Numbered from the stretch's first letter, positions 50,580 through 59,921 are shown. The stretch is 64,000 bases of DNA from Hymenobacter tibetensis (GCF_022827545.1 NZ_CP094669.1:710001-774000); one strand, 5' to 3'. The notes: a model not told the origin generated them from the sequence alone. Program-made: numbers and translations.

Positions 50580-52922
50580 ATGACCCGTCTGCTACGTACG
50601 CTACACCGTGCTGCTCTGCTGTTATTGTTGCTGCCAGCTGCTTCCGCTACCCTGCACGCTCAGAGCACAACCGGCTTCGGCGACTGGCAACTGCACCTGC
50701 CTAACAACCGCGCCCGGGCCATGGCGGATGCCGGCCAGCGCATCTACGTGGCGGCCGAAGACGTCTTATTCTATTTCGACAAGGAAACCACTACCACGAC
50801 GCTGCTTTCGCGCCGTGACGGCCTCAACAGTGTAGGGGTGAATACGGTGGCGTACGACTCGGTGAGCCAGCAAGTGTTGGTGGCGTACCGAGATGCCAAC
50901 CTCGACCTCATCAGCCCGGATGGTAGCCGTATTCGCAACATCAACGATATTCAGCGAAAACAGCTGGCCGGCACCAAAACCATCAACCACATTTCCTTTA
51001 ACGGCCGCTTCGCTTACCTCTCCTGCGACTTCGGGCTGGTGGTGCTGGACATGACCAAGCTGGAAGTGCGCGACACGTTTTCTAACATCGGCCCCATGGG
51101 CGCTCAAGTCAGGGCCTACGCCAGCACGGTTGCCAACGGCTTCCTATTTCTGGCTACCGATAAAGGTATCTTGCGCTCTAGCCTCGCTACCGACCAAGCC
51201 AACTTTCGCAACTGGACCCTTGATTTGCCTGATGCCACTGGAAACCTCTTCCGCACCCTCGCTACCTATAATGGGCAGGCGTATGCGGGTCGTAATTTTA
51301 GCAACCCCCAACGGTATGTAGTAGGCCGCGGCTGGGAGCCAGTTGCCAGTTTCTATGCCAACGAGTACCAGAATCTTACGCCCTCGCGGGCAGGCTTGCT
51401 TGTCACTGCCGACCGGAAAGTATCTATTCTGAGTGGCGCCGCTAATACGGTAAGCGTGCTGGCTGGTACGGGCTCCGTGGTGTTTCCACAGTCGGCCCTC
51501 CGTTCCTCTGATGGGGCCTTCTACATTGCCGACTTTCAGCGCGGCCTGCTCAAAACCACGGACCGGCAGAATTACGAAGCTTTCGTAAGTAACGCCCCGG
51601 AAGAGGCATTTGCATTCGGTTTGCTGGCTGATGCGCGCACCAACACCGTGAATATGTTTGTGGGCGGGTTCGAAGAAAGCTCGGTGCAGCGTGGATACAG
51701 AAAAGGGTTTTCCGAGTTCAGGGATGGACGATGGATCAATTACACCCGGGACAACTACCCGAGCACCACCGAACTGCCCGATATCAACGACCTGGTCCGA
51801 GGTGTTCGGTCTTCTGATGGTACTCTCTATATAGCCAGCTATGGCGGCGGTTTGCTGCGCTGGCGCGGACCTAGCGAGTTCAAGCAATATATAGCCGAGA
51901 TGCCGGGAGTACCGCTGGTAAGTGAGCTTGCAGATAATCCCACTTATACGCGCGTGAAGGATGTTGCTGCTGCTGCTAATGGTGATATTTGGGTGGCTTC
52001 CCAACGTACTGCAAGACCGGGTCCTGGCCTGCACGTGCTGACGCCAAGCACCGATACATGGCGCACCATTCCGTACTCTGAATTGAATAATCTGAATCGG
52101 CTTGTGCTCGACGACTTTGGGGGAGTATGGGTTTCGCAGGCTCGCAAGGATGGTGCCGGCCTCTTTGCTTACGACGATGTATCGAAGGCCAAGCCGATAT
52201 ACTTCACAGAGGGCAATGGCGGCTTGCCTTCCAACATCATCTGGTCGATGACCAAAGACCGCAAAGGGGCCATCTGGGTAGCCACTGGTAAAGGGGTGGC
52301 CTTCCTGGATGATCCGGGGTCAGTGTTCGTGACAGGTAGCACAACTGCTTTCGATACGCCCGTTGTGCGGCTAGGGGAAGGGTCAGGCTTTCCTGCTCTT
52401 GAAAACGATGTGGTGAGAGCCATTGCCGTGGATGGGGCTAACCGCAAGTGGTTTGGCACGGAGCGGGGCTTGTGGCTGTTCAGCGAAAACGCCGACGAAG
52501 GCTTGCTGCACTTCACCACCGAAAACAGCCCGCTTCCATCCAACACCATAGTGGATTTGGCCGTGAACGACCGCACGGGAGAGGTATTCGTGGCTACGGC
52601 AGCCGGCGTGGTATCGTACAAGGGCTCGGCCACCGTGACGGAAGGCGTGCCGAAAGATTGCGCCAAAGTGTCGCCCAACCCGGTCCGAACCAACTTTACG
52701 GGGCAAGTAGGCGTAACCGGGCTAGCCAACAACGGTATTGTCAAGATTACGGACGTAACCGGCAAACTGGTGTACCAAACCACTGCCACGGGCGGCGGCG
52801 TTATCTGGAACCTGACCGACTACAATGGCCGTAAGGTACAGTCGGGCGTATATCTGGTGTTGTCTTCGGATGCCGACGGCAAAAACGGCTGCGTAAGCAA
52901 AATTGCCGTAGTAGAGCGCTAA
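50580..52922 (+). CDS. porZ: PorZ, T9SS attachment-complex propeller protein
   Basis: PorZ is a surface protein that works with PorU and feeds A-LPS to the sortase in Porphyromonas gingivalis. The 780-residue product (the P. gingivalis protein has about 776) has a signal peptide (MTRLLRTLHRAALLLLLLPAASATLHAQ) and two beta-propeller domains. Propeller blades include YLSCDFGLVVLDMTKLEVRD, FLATDKGILRS, LPSNIIWSMTKDRKGAIWVAT and VRAIAVDGANRKWFGTERG. A T9SS-type C-terminal domain runs from VSPNPVRTNF to CVSKIAVVER. The ATG at 50580 fits the signal peptide. Confidence 0.9.
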   Translation: MTRLLRTLHRAALLLLLLPAASATLHAQSTTGFGDWQLHLPNNRARAMADAGQRIYVAAEDVLFYFDKETTTTTLLSRRDGLNSVGVNTVAYDSVSQQVLVAYRDANLDLISPDGSRIRNINDIQRKQLAGTKTINHISFNGRFAYLSCDFGLVVLDMTKLEVRDTFSNIGPMGAQVRAYASTVANGFLFLATDKGILRSSLATDQANFRNWTLDLPDATGNLFRTLATYNGQAYAGRNFSNPQRYVVGRGWEPVASFYANEYQNLTPSRAGLLVTADRKVSILSGAANTVSVLAGTGSVVFPQSALRSSDGAFYIADFQRGLLKTTDRQNYEAFVSNAPEEAFAFGLLADARTNTVNMFVGGFEESSVQRGYRKGFSEFRDGRWINYTRDNYPSTTELPDINDLVRGVRSSDGTLYIASYGGGLLRWRGPSEFKQYIAEMPGVPLVSELADNPTYTRVKDVAAAANGDIWVASQRTARPGPGLHVLTPSTDTWRTIPYSELNNLNRLVLDDFGGVWVSQARKDGAGLFAYDDVSKAKPIYFTEGNGGLPSNIIWSMTKDRKGAIWVATGKGVAFLDDPGSVFVTGSTTAFDTPVVRLGEGSGFPALENDVVRAIAVDGANRKWFGTERGLWLFSENADEGLLHFTTENSPLPSNTIVDLAVNDRTGEVFVATAAGVVSYKGSATVTEGVPKDCAKVSPNPVRTNFTGQVGVTGLANNGIVKITDVTGKLVYQTTATGGGVIWNLTDYNGRKVQSGVYLVLSSDADGKNGCVSKIAVVER

Positions 52923-53005
52923 ACCCGAGCGAGCTAACCGCCCCTAATGACGCCTTGAGTGTTCGGACTCGCCGGACTTAGCCCCTGCGGAACTATCTTG
53001 CAAAC

Positions 53006-53827
53006 ATGAATAAAGGGGATGTAACGACCGTGCTCCGGCGGCTTGGCCTCATGCACCTGGCTGACCGGACGCGCTATTACTGGCTGCGGATCAAGAACCG
53101 CCGGCAAAATAATGCGTTTCGGGCGGCGCATCCTACGCTCAGCCTGCCACCCGACTATTTAATGTACGAGGCGTTTCAGTTGAGCTACCACCGCTACTAT
53201 GAAGGCGGGCGGGAGGCCGCCGAGTGGGTGCGCGACCAACTGGCCGCCCACATGGAGCTGCCTGGCAAGCACATTCTAGATTGGGGTTGCGGCCCTGGTC
53301 GTATAATCCGGCATCTGCCGCAGGTAATAGGCGCCGGATGCCAGTTCACCGGCACCGACTACAATCCGCAAACTGTTGACTGGTGTCGGCAGCATATCCC
53401 CGGCATTACTTTTCTGCTGAATGGCTTGGAGCCTCCTTTGCCTCTACCTGACCAAGCAGTGGACGCCTTGTATGGCATCTCCATTTTCACTCACTTATCC
53501 GAGTCCAGCCACCGGCTCTGGTTTCGGGAATTGCTGCGCGTCACGAAGCCAGGAGGGCTTCTGCTGCTAACCACGCATGGCGCAGCGTTTAAGAGCATCT
53601 TAACTGAAGCCGAGAAGAAAGCTTTTGATAGTGGTAGCCTCGTCGTCCGAAGCAATGTCCGCGAAGGTCACCGCGTATTTGCCGCTTTTCAGCCTGCCGA
53701 ATACCTACGGGCGCTGTTTGCTCCAGAAACCCACGTTGTGCACTATGTTCCTGGTAGCCACACCGGCGGCAGAGCCAGCCAAGACCTTTGGGTACTGCGA
53801 AAAGAAAACAAGTTGTCTTATAGGTAA
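53006..53827 (+). CDS. class I SAM-dependent methyltransferase
   Basis: The 273-residue protein has a SAM-binding motif ILDWGCGPGRI (D92-W-G94-C-G96-P-G98), the acidic strand TGTDYNPQTVDWC, motif IV DALYGISIFTHLSE and the post-motif region RVTKPGGLLLLTTHG. An N-terminal extension of about 85 basic and aromatic residues precedes the fold. The pattern is that of small-molecule or lipid methyltransferases; the substrate cannot be told. It lies 83 bases after porZ. Confidence 0.85.
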   Translation: MNKGDVTTVLRRLGLMHLADRTRYYWLRIKNRRQNNAFRAAHPTLSLPPDYLMYEAFQLSYHRYYEGGREAAEWVRDQLAAHMELPGKHILDWGCGPGRIIRHLPQVIGAGCQFTGTDYNPQTVDWCRQHIPGITFLLNGLEPPLPLPDQAVDALYGISIFTHLSESSHRLWFRELLRVTKPGGLLLLTTHGAAFKSILTEAEKKAFDSGSLVVRSNVREGHRVFAAFQPAEYLRALFAPETHVVHYVPGSHTGGRASQDLWVLRKENKLSYR

Positions 53828-54003
53828 GTAGCGGAAAGGAGTGATTTCGGTGCTCAGTACTTTTGCTAGTAAATAGCCGTGGAACGCCTAAGCCGAAATT
53901 CCTCTTATTAATTTACTGCTTCTACTGCTTGGCAGCTAGGCGAGCTTTACGGCAAGTGCAAACAGCAGAAAAAGCAGTTCTCACTTCTTAGTTGTCAGTT
54001 TTC

Positions 54004-54720
54004 ATGTTAATCAAAACGCGCGGTATTGTCTTGAGCTTCATCAAGTACCGCGAAACCAGCATTATTGCGCGCGTCTACACCGAGCGGCTGGGCGTGCAGA
54101 GCTACGTTGTAAATGGTGTGCGCAAAGCCAAGCCACCAGGACGCATTGCGTTATTTCAGCCACTCACCCTACTAGAACTGGTAGCTTACACCTCACGCAC
54201 CGGTGGCCTGACGCGTCTCTCCGAATTTCGGTGCGCCGAGTCATACAGCAGCATTCCGTACGATGTGCAGAAGAGCAGCGTGGCCCTGGTACTGTCCGAG
54301 ATTCTAAACCATGCCCTATTGGAGGAAGAGGAAAACGAACCTCTATTCAATTTTCTCCATGACAGCCTATTGGCCTTCGACCAGCAAACCCGCGGGCACG
54401 AAAACTTCGCGCTTTATTTCCTGCTAAACCTCGCTACGTACCTGGGTTTCGGCGTCGAAACAGGGGAGGAGTTGACCACTCAGGTGGCTTTTGCGGCAAC
54501 GGTGCCCACCGCCCAGGGCGGCGGCCCCATGGTGCTGCGGCTACAGGAGTTCGAGCAGTACTTGGATGAGTTGCTGAAAGACCCGATCCATACAACCATT
54601 CCAAACGGCCGCGTGCGGCGAGAACTGCTAGCGGTGCTTATTCGCTACTACCAACTGCACGTTGAGCAGTTGGGAGAGGTTCGCTCTTTGGCTATTCTCT
54701 CCGAAGTGTTGGCTGAGTAA
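54004..54720 (+). CDS. recO: DNA repair protein RecO
   Basis: RecO helps load RecA onto SSB-coated single strands in the RecFOR pathway. The 238-residue protein begins MLIKTRGIVLSFIKYRETSIIARVYTE, the canonical OB-fold N-terminus. A helical C-terminal domain follows (FALYFLLNLATYLGFG, RRELLAVLIRYYQLHV). The ATG at 54004 was chosen over one 12 bases upstream. The usual zinc-binding cysteines of some RecO proteins are absent, as is common in this phylum. Confidence 0.92.
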   Translation: MLIKTRGIVLSFIKYRETSIIARVYTERLGVQSYVVNGVRKAKPPGRIALFQPLTLLELVAYTSRTGGLTRLSEFRCAESYSSIPYDVQKSSVALVLSEILNHALLEEEENEPLFNFLHDSLLAFDQQTRGHENFALYFLLNLATYLGFGVETGEELTTQVAFAATVPTAQGGGPMVLRLQEFEQYLDELLKDPIHTTIPNGRVRRELLAVLIRYYQLHVEQLGEVRSLAILSEVLAE

Positions 54721-54725
54721 TGAAA

Positions 54726-54771
54726 CAGGAGCGCAACGGTAGCCATGAGTATGGCCGCTGTTGCGCTCCTG
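54726..54771. terminator. hairpin between convergent recO and FKBP genes
   Basis: CAGGAGCGCAAC (54726-54737) pairs perfectly with GTTGCGCTCCTG (54760-54771), with partial pairing inside. No T-run follows, but the position between two convergent genes supports a termination role. Confidence 0.6.
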
Positions 54772-54794
54772 CTTGACGGGATGGTAGCCTCTGC

Positions 54795-55838
54795 TTACTT
54801 CACTTCTACCAGTTCCACATCGAAGCGTAGAATGGCGTTGGCTGGGATGTCGGGGCCGGCACTGCGGGGGCCGTAAGCCAAGCTGGAAGGAATGAGCAGG
54901 ATAGCCTGGGTGCCTTGGTTGAGGGCAATAAGTCCTTGGTCCCACCCCGGAATTACTTGTCCGGCTCCAATGGGAAAAGAAATGGGCGTGCCGCCTTGTT
55001 TCTCTGTCGAGTCAAACACTTTGCCATCGAGCAGCATGCCCGTATACTTCACCGATACGGTTTGGCCACTCTGCGGCTTGGGGCCCGTGCCGGGTTTGGT
55101 TATCACGTAATAGGTGCCGCCAGGCGTTTTCTGACCCTTCAGGTTGTTTTTGGTGAGGTAGGCCTGAATTTGGGCATCATCCTTTGCAAGCAAGCGGGCG
55201 GCTTCGGCAGCAGCTTTCTTCTCGGCTAGGTCCATCATCTTCTGTTGGTCGAGGGCCGCCTCCTCTTGCGTCATAAGCTTCTGGGCCTTCACCAGCAAGG
55301 TCATGGTGTTGCCGGCCTTCTTCATGAACGGCGGCACCGGCTGGCGGAACGACTTCGCGAAGATAGAATCTATGTTGAAGCGGAACACGGCCGAATCACC
55401 GGTTTGGAGTAGCGTAACGGCTTCTTCTATGCCGCCACGCGTTTTCAACTCCACTAAGGGCAACTGAGCTGGCATGCCCATTAATTCTTTCCGGGAGTTG
55501 AATAAGACAGAGTCTTTCGCGGTCCGGTACTGAAGATGCGCCGCTAGCACCTTGCCCACGCGGCTGGAATATGCAGGGTCCCCAGCCGGGTTTACATCGG
55601 TGCGTAGCAGATAGCGGCCGTTGGTGCGGCGGTATATTCTGTATTCTATGCCCGAAGCGGACCGGCTGAAAGTTGATGCGGGGGCTTTCGTTGGGGCTTT
55701 CACGGGAGCCTTTGTTGGGGCTTTGGGCTGCGCCTTTACCGGTGCCTTGGCTTGGGCCTGGGCCGATTGTTCGAGCAGCCCAGTTGAAGCCAGTACAACA
55801 GCCAAAAACAACAAAGAACGAATTAATGAGGGCTTCAT
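54795..55838 (-). CDS. FKBP-type peptidyl-prolyl isomerase 1 (secreted)
   Basis: The 347-residue protein has a signal peptide (ending EQSAQAQ), a KAP-repeat linker (about 29-54, lysine-alanine-proline-threonine), a helical FKBP_N-like region with an acidic, methionine-rich coiled coil, and a C-terminal FKBP domain (from about 240: GQTVSVKYTGMLLDGKVFDST, IPGWDQGLIAL, LIPSSLAYGP). It is predicted to fold envelope proteins. It is clearly paralogous to the gene at 56778-57737, sharing the AKSFRQPVPPFMKKAGNTMT block. Confidence 0.9.
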   Translation of the reverse strand: MKPSLIRSLLFLAVVLASTGLLEQSAQAQAKAPVKAQPKAPTKAPVKAPTKAPASTFSRSASGIEYRIYRRTNGRYLLRTDVNPAGDPAYSSRVGKVLAAHLQYRTAKDSVLFNSRKELMGMPAQLPLVELKTRGGIEEAVTLLQTGDSAVFRFNIDSIFAKSFRQPVPPFMKKAGNTMTLLVKAQKLMTQEEAALDQQKMMDLAEKKAAAEAARLLAKDDAQIQAYLTKNNLKGQKTPGGTYYVITKPGTGPKPQSGQTVSVKYTGMLLDGKVFDSTEKQGGTPISFPIGAGQVIPGWDQGLIALNQGTQAILLIPSSLAYGPRSAGPDIPANAILRFDVELVEVK

Positions 55839-56092
55839 AAGCGCGTATAAACTTTCGAGAAAGCAGGAATTTTCAACAAACCTAAGGCAATTCCAGAGGA
55901 GAAGGGTAGGAGAGGTAAGAGCAATTGCGAAGCCACTTCACTAGCAACATACTGCTGCTCTTGTACTGCTAAGTGCCTGAAAAGCGTATCGGCGGTGGTA
56001 GAACCTGCTTGGGTCCGTGCCACCGCCGATACAATGTATTCAATACGTGTGGTTAGCCAGCAACTGGTGCAGAAGGCTTACCCAACAAGTTG

Positions 56093-56719
56093 TTACTTCA
56101 CGTCAAGTATAGTCATCTCGAAAACCAGCGGCTCGTAGGGAGCAAAGATGCGTGTCCCATTGCTGCCTATACCTGACCCATACGCCAAGTACGAAGGAAT
56201 CAGGAGTAGCTTCCGGTCGCCTTTCTTCATGAAAAGCAGCCCTTCGCTCCATCCTGGAATAACACCTGCCCCAACCCGGAGCACATTGATACAGCCGCAA
56301 GGGATGCCGTTTTCAGTGGAGTTATCGAATATGTCGTCCTCCTTGTTTGTTGAAGCGACCCCGCCTATGTTGGAGCCCCCTACATACCGTCCAACATAGC
56401 GCACATCCACCGAATTGCCTTTTACGATGTTCGCGCCAGTGCTTGGGCCATCCGCTAGGTCAACGATGTAAATGCCGTTGTTGGTTTCGCCGCTTAAGCG
56501 CCGATACTTGTTGACGCCTGTGCCTTCCGTGATGCCGCGGCGGGTTAAGTACCCCTGGATTAAGGCATCATCTTCGGCTTTGGATTCCTCTAGTAAGGCG
56601 GCCGCGGTCTGGGTGCCATCATCTGTGTCGTCCTCGCAGCCAGATAACGCTGGCACGGCCAGCACAAGCAGCAACGCAGCCACGCGGAACAGCGAAAAGC
56701 GTTTGAATAGGTGTTTCAT
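56093..56719 (-). CDS. FKBP-type peptidyl-prolyl isomerase 2 (lipoprotein)
   Basis: This 208-residue lipoprotein has a signal peptide with the lipobox LSGC and an FKBP domain (about 95-208), including VDVRYVGRYVGG, FDNSTENG, VIPGWSEGLLFMKKGDRKLLLIPSYLAYGS. It lacks the long helical N-terminal part of its neighbours. The ATG at 56719 (MKHLFKRF) gives the best signal peptide. In flavobacteria an FKBP lipoprotein, GldI, is needed for gliding; whether this protein is related in function is not shown by sequence. Confidence 0.88.
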   Translation of the reverse strand: MKHLFKRFSLFRVAALLLVLAVPALSGCEDDTDDGTQTAAALLEESKAEDDALIQGYLTRRGITEGTGVNKYRRLSGETNNGIYIVDLADGPSTGANIVKGNSVDVRYVGRYVGGSNIGGVASTNKEDDIFDNSTENGIPCGCINVLRVGAGVIPGWSEGLLFMKKGDRKLLLIPSYLAYGSGIGSNGTRIFAPYEPLVFEMTILDVK

Positions 56720-56777
56720 GGAGGTAAGCGACAAAAAATGTAAAACGCCGCGCCAAAAGCTTGGCGCGGCGTGCTTT

Positions 56778-57737
56778 CTACTTCACATCTACCAACTCCA
56801 CGTCGAAGCGCAGGGGCGCGTCAGCCGGGATGTCGGTACCAGCGCCGCGCTGGCCGTAGGCTAGCGGCGACGGAATCAGGAGGGTAGCTTTGCTGCCTTT
56901 GCTGAGCAGCGGAATAGCCCGGTCCCAACCGGGAATCACTTGGCCTACGCCAATGGCAAAATCAATAGGCTTGCCGTTGTTGGGCGCTTTCTCCGACGAA
57001 TCGAATACTTTGCCATCCAGCAACATGCCTTTATACTTCACCGATACGGTCTGGCCAGTTTTTGGCTTTGGGCCCGTGCCTGGCGTCGTAACCACGTAGT
57101 AAACACCTGAGGTGTCTTTCTGTACGTTGAGGTTGTTTTTCTTCACGTACTCCTGCAGAACCGCATCGTCTTTCTTGCTCTGCTCGGCAGCGTGTGCTAC
57201 CATCTGCTGCTGCTGGGCCACCATTGCCTTCTGCTGGTCGGCCATGGCTTCCTCGCGGCTCTGCACTTTCTGAGCCTTCACGAGCATGGTCATGGTGTTG
57301 CCGGCCTTCTTCATGAACGGCGGCACCGGCTGGCGGAACGACTTGGCGAAAATAGTGTCTACGTTGAAGCGGAACACGGCCGAGTCGCCGGGCTGAAGCA
57401 GCGCAATGGCTTCTTCTAGGCCGCCTTTGATTTTCACTTCTTGCAGCTCTATGCGCATCGGAATGCCCATCTGCTGCTTGCGGGAGTTGAATAAGATAGA
57501 GTCTTTGGCCGTGCGATATTCCACATCCAAAGCCAGAATCTTACCGATGCGGCTCTTGTACGTGGCGTCGCCCTCGGCACCCACCTCGCGGGGAGAATAT
57601 TTGGCGCCTTCGCTCTTGAATACTTTGTACTCAATGCCGGACTTGGTCTTCGCGAAATCGGCGCCTTTATTGCAGGAGGCCAAGCTCAGGATGCCGGCGG
57701 CTAAGGCCAGGCTCAGAATGTTGCGATGCAAATGCAT
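56778..57737 (-). CDS. FKBP-type peptidyl-prolyl isomerase 3 (lipoprotein)
   Basis: The 319-residue lipoprotein has the lipobox LASC, an N-terminal region (KSGIEYKVFKSEG onwards) and a helical part with glutamine-rich coiled coil (VAQQQQMVAHAAEQ). The C-terminal FKBP domain carries VSVKYKGMLLDGKVFDSS, VIPGWDRAIPLL and LIPSPLAYGQRGAG. It is about 37 bases after the DHH phosphoesterase on the same strand, probably co-transcribed. The ATG at 57737 was taken because the signal peptide starts there. Confidence 0.9.
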   Translation of the reverse strand: MHLHRNILSLALAAGILSLASCNKGADFAKTKSGIEYKVFKSEGAKYSPREVGAEGDATYKSRIGKILALDVEYRTAKDSILFNSRKQQMGIPMRIELQEVKIKGGLEEAIALLQPGDSAVFRFNVDTIFAKSFRQPVPPFMKKAGNTMTMLVKAQKVQSREEAMADQQKAMVAQQQQMVAHAAEQSKKDDAVLQEYVKKNNLNVQKDTSGVYYVVTTPGTGPKPKTGQTVSVKYKGMLLDGKVFDSSEKAPNNGKPIDFAIGVGQVIPGWDRAIPLLSKGSKATLLIPSPLAYGQRGAGTDIPADAPLRFDVELVDVK

Positions 57738-57774
57738 GAAGCGGGAAAGGGGGTGAAAAGAAATTTCAGGCAAG

Positions 57775-58818
57775 TTACGCCGTAGGCGGCGCAACTGCCA
57801 GAGGGGCCGTCACCAGTTGGCTCTGGTACTGAGGCAATAAATCAAGGAAACGTTGCACGGTATTGTCGAGCGAGTCGTAACTAATACCGCCCGCCGCGTT
57901 GTGGTGGCCGCCACCCTGGAAATGGTCACGAGAGAAACCACTTACCGAGAAGTCGCCCACCGAGCGGAAAGAAATCTTAATGGCTTGACCCCGGTCGATG
58001 AGTACGGCCGCGAAAACAATGCCTTCGATGCTGAGTGCGAAATTTACGAGCCCTTCGGTGTCACCGGTTTTCGACTCGTACTGCTTTAGCTCTTCCTGCG
58101 TGATGGCAATGTAGGCCGTGTTGTACTCGCGCAGCACGCGCAGCTTGTCTTTAAGCACAAAGCCCAGAAAACGCAGCCGCATTTCGGAGTGCGAGTCGTA
58201 GATGCGGCGGTGCACATCGGAGAGGTTGATGTTGGCGTTGAGGAGCTCGGCAATAATCAGGTGGACATTGCGGGAGGTACTCGGGTGCCGGAACGAGCCC
58301 GTATCGGTCATAATACCGGCGTACAGGCACTCGCCAATACCGGCATCAATCAGGTCCTGGTCGCCTAGGTCGCGGATCACTTCAAACACCAACTCGGCCG
58401 TGGCAGCCGCTTTCGAATTCGAAAAGTCGAGGTCAGCAAACTGCTCGGGCTCCTGATGATGGTCGATGAGGACCTTGGTACCCGGGGCCTGCCGAATGTA
58501 CTCGCCCATCTCGTTGATGCGGCCCAAACACGAGAAATCTAGGCAGAACAGCACCTCGGCCGTTCCAATGATTTCGCGTACCTGTGCGTCGTTGCGGCGC
58601 GGCTCATACACCACTACCTCGTCGTTGCCAGGCATCCAAGCCAAGAAATTTGGGTAGTCGGAAGGGGTAACGACGGTTACGGTGTGGCCCTTCTTGCGAA
58701 GGTAGCCCGCCAGGCCCAACGACGAGCCTAGGGCATCGGCGTCGGGCTTGTGGTGGGTGGTGATAAATATCTGCCGGGGTTGCGAGAGCAGCTCCTGCAG
58801 CTCAGAGATTGTGGACAT
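57775..58818 (-). CDS. nrnA: NrnA-like DHH/DHHA1 phosphoesterase
   Basis: The product is a 347-residue bifunctional oligoribonuclease/pAp-phosphatase of the DHH superfamily, which clears short RNA (nanoRNA) and 3'-phosphoadenosine-5'-phosphate. Metal motifs are THHKPDADALGSS (H22, D26, D28), the CLDFS strand, and IDHHQEPEQF. The DHHA1 domain ends with GGGHHNAAGG (302-311). The length matches the family. It heads the minus-strand group with the FKBP lipoproteins. Confidence 0.92.
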   Translation of the reverse strand: MSTISELQELLSQPRQIFITTHHKPDADALGSSLGLAGYLRKKGHTVTVVTPSDYPNFLAWMPGNDEVVVYEPRRNDAQVREIIGTAEVLFCLDFSCLGRINEMGEYIRQAPGTKVLIDHHQEPEQFADLDFSNSKAAATAELVFEVIRDLGDQDLIDAGIGECLYAGIMTDTGSFRHPSTSRNVHLIIAELLNANINLSDVHRRIYDSHSEMRLRFLGFVLKDKLRVLREYNTAYIAITQEELKQYESKTGDTEGLVNFALSIEGIVFAAVLIDRGQAIKISFRSVGDFSVSGFSRDHFQGGGHHNAAGGISYDSLDNTVQRFLDLLPQYQSQLVTAPLAVAPPTA

Positions 58819-59049
58819 TGCCTACTGATAGGTGGCTGAAATTCGGGGATTTATGCCGGGAGCAAGGCGGCAAAAGTCGGAAATATTCCGGGTTCCAACA
58901 AAACAGCTTTGGGTTTGGTGCGATAGCAGAGCTAATTGCCTGAAAAGGACGATCATACTTCCGCCGTCGTTTTAAGAAAGTACTTTCCTGGGATTTTGTT
59001 TGATCCAGGTTCGGCCAGCAAATAAAGGCAGATTTGGTGGGGAAAGTGC
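58819..59049. other. gene-free stretch between nrnA and ndk
   Basis: No gene or clear motif is seen here. The stretch lies between divergent genes and should hold the nrnA promoter, but no convincing TAnnTTTG box was found on the minus strand. Confidence 0.5.
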
Positions 59050-59102
59050 CCGCCTGCCTTGAAGCCCCTGTGGTGAATCGGGAAGTGGTTCAAGGCAGGC
59101 GG
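59050..59102. promoter_or_regulatory. 14-bp inverted repeat in the ndk upstream region
   Basis: CCGCCTGCCTTGAA (59050-59063) pairs perfectly with TTCAAGGCAGGCGG (59089-59102). The loop sequence CCCCTG (about 59065-59070) can instead pair with CAGGGG (59108-59113), so two exclusive folds are possible. It lies upstream of the ndk -7 box, so on DNA it could be an operator; as RNA it would need an earlier start. Confidence 0.4.
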
Positions 59103-59238
59103 CCGTTCAGGGGAAGGCAGCCCAAACAAGTGCGCCTACATAAAGACAGCGTAAAGCCGCCAAAATTTTATGGTGGCGTTGGAGGCATGTTTTGCTGGCA
59201 ACTTCTGGCGGAGCTACCAACTTCCCACGCAAACCGTC

Positions 59239-59246
59239 TACTTTTG
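59239..59246 (+). promoter_or_regulatory. -7 promoter box upstream of ndk
   Basis: TACTTTTG matches TAnnTTTG and stands 59 bases before the ndk ATG at 59306. The upstream element is not clear. Confidence 0.5.
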
Positions 59247-59305
59247 CGCCCGCAAACTCCTTGCACTTCCTCACCGGAATTCTTTACACCCAACCCATAG
59301 ATACA

Positions 59306-59725
59306 ATGGCCACGAACCGCACGTTCACCATGATTAAGCCCGACGCCACGCAGGAAAACCACATCGGTGGAATTCTGAGCATGATCGAAGCGGGTGGTTT
59401 CCGTATTGTTGCCTTGAAAAAAGTGCTGCTGACTGCTGAGCGCGCTGGCCAGTTCTACGAAGTGCACAAAGAGCGGCCCTTCTACGGCGACCTGGTGAAA
59501 TACATGTCGTCGGGCCCTATCGTAGCAGCTATCCTGGAAAAGGACAACGCCGTTGCTGATTTCCGCACGCTCATTGGGGCTACCAACCCTGAGCAGGCCG
59601 CTGAAGGCACCATCCGGAAGAAATACGCCAAGAGCATCGAAGCCAACGCTGTACACGGCTCCGACTCCGACGAAAACGCTCAAATCGAAGGCAGCTTCTT
59701 CTTTGGCCCCGACGAGCAATTCTAA
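59306..59725 (+). CDS. ndk: nucleoside diphosphate kinase
   Basis: Ndk equalises nucleoside triphosphate pools by transferring a phosphate through a phosphohistidine. The 139-residue enzyme has K11 in TMIKPDA and the active-site H117 in NAVHGSDS. The length and C-terminus FFFGPDEQF are typical. The ATG at 59306 was chosen; an in-frame start at 59192 adds residues foreign to the family and would precede the promoter box. Confidence 0.97.
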   Translation: MATNRTFTMIKPDATQENHIGGILSMIEAGGFRIVALKKVLLTAERAGQFYEVHKERPFYGDLVKYMSSGPIVAAILEKDNAVADFRTLIGATNPEQAAEGTIRKKYAKSIEANAVHGSDSDENAQIEGSFFFGPDEQF

Positions 59726-59780
59726 GTGTAAAAACGCAGTTGAGCTTTTGGGCTTACTGAAAATATAGGCTATGTTGCGA

Positions 59781-59814
59781 AGGCTAGCGTGCTATATGTG
59801 CGCTAGCCTTTTTT
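59781..59814 (+). terminator. terminator after ndk
   Basis: AGGCTAGCG (59781-59789) pairs with CGCTAGCCT (59801-59809), followed by a run of T residues to 59814. Confidence 0.88.
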
Positions 59815-59828
59815 CTGCTGAAATAACA

Positions 59829-59862
59829 AAAACCCCGCTTTGCAACGTGCAAGCGGGGTTTT
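59829..59862 (-). terminator. terminator for the convergent AAA ATPase gene
   Basis: AAAACCCCGCTT (59829-59840) pairs with AAGCGGGGTTTT (59851-59862), with an inner GCA/TGC pair. On the minus strand the stem is followed by T residues (the complement of the A-run at 59828-59832 and upstream), and the AAA gene ends at 59922. Confidence 0.82.
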
Positions 59863-59921
59863 GCATGTACTGGAAACGGACTTTTTATAGACTATTTATA
59901 TACTGAGGAGCTTGAGGAAAC

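Noticed and set aside
51144..52034. 296-codon frame on the minus strand
   Set aside because: It is a shadow of porZ; the plus strand shows propeller repeats throughout.
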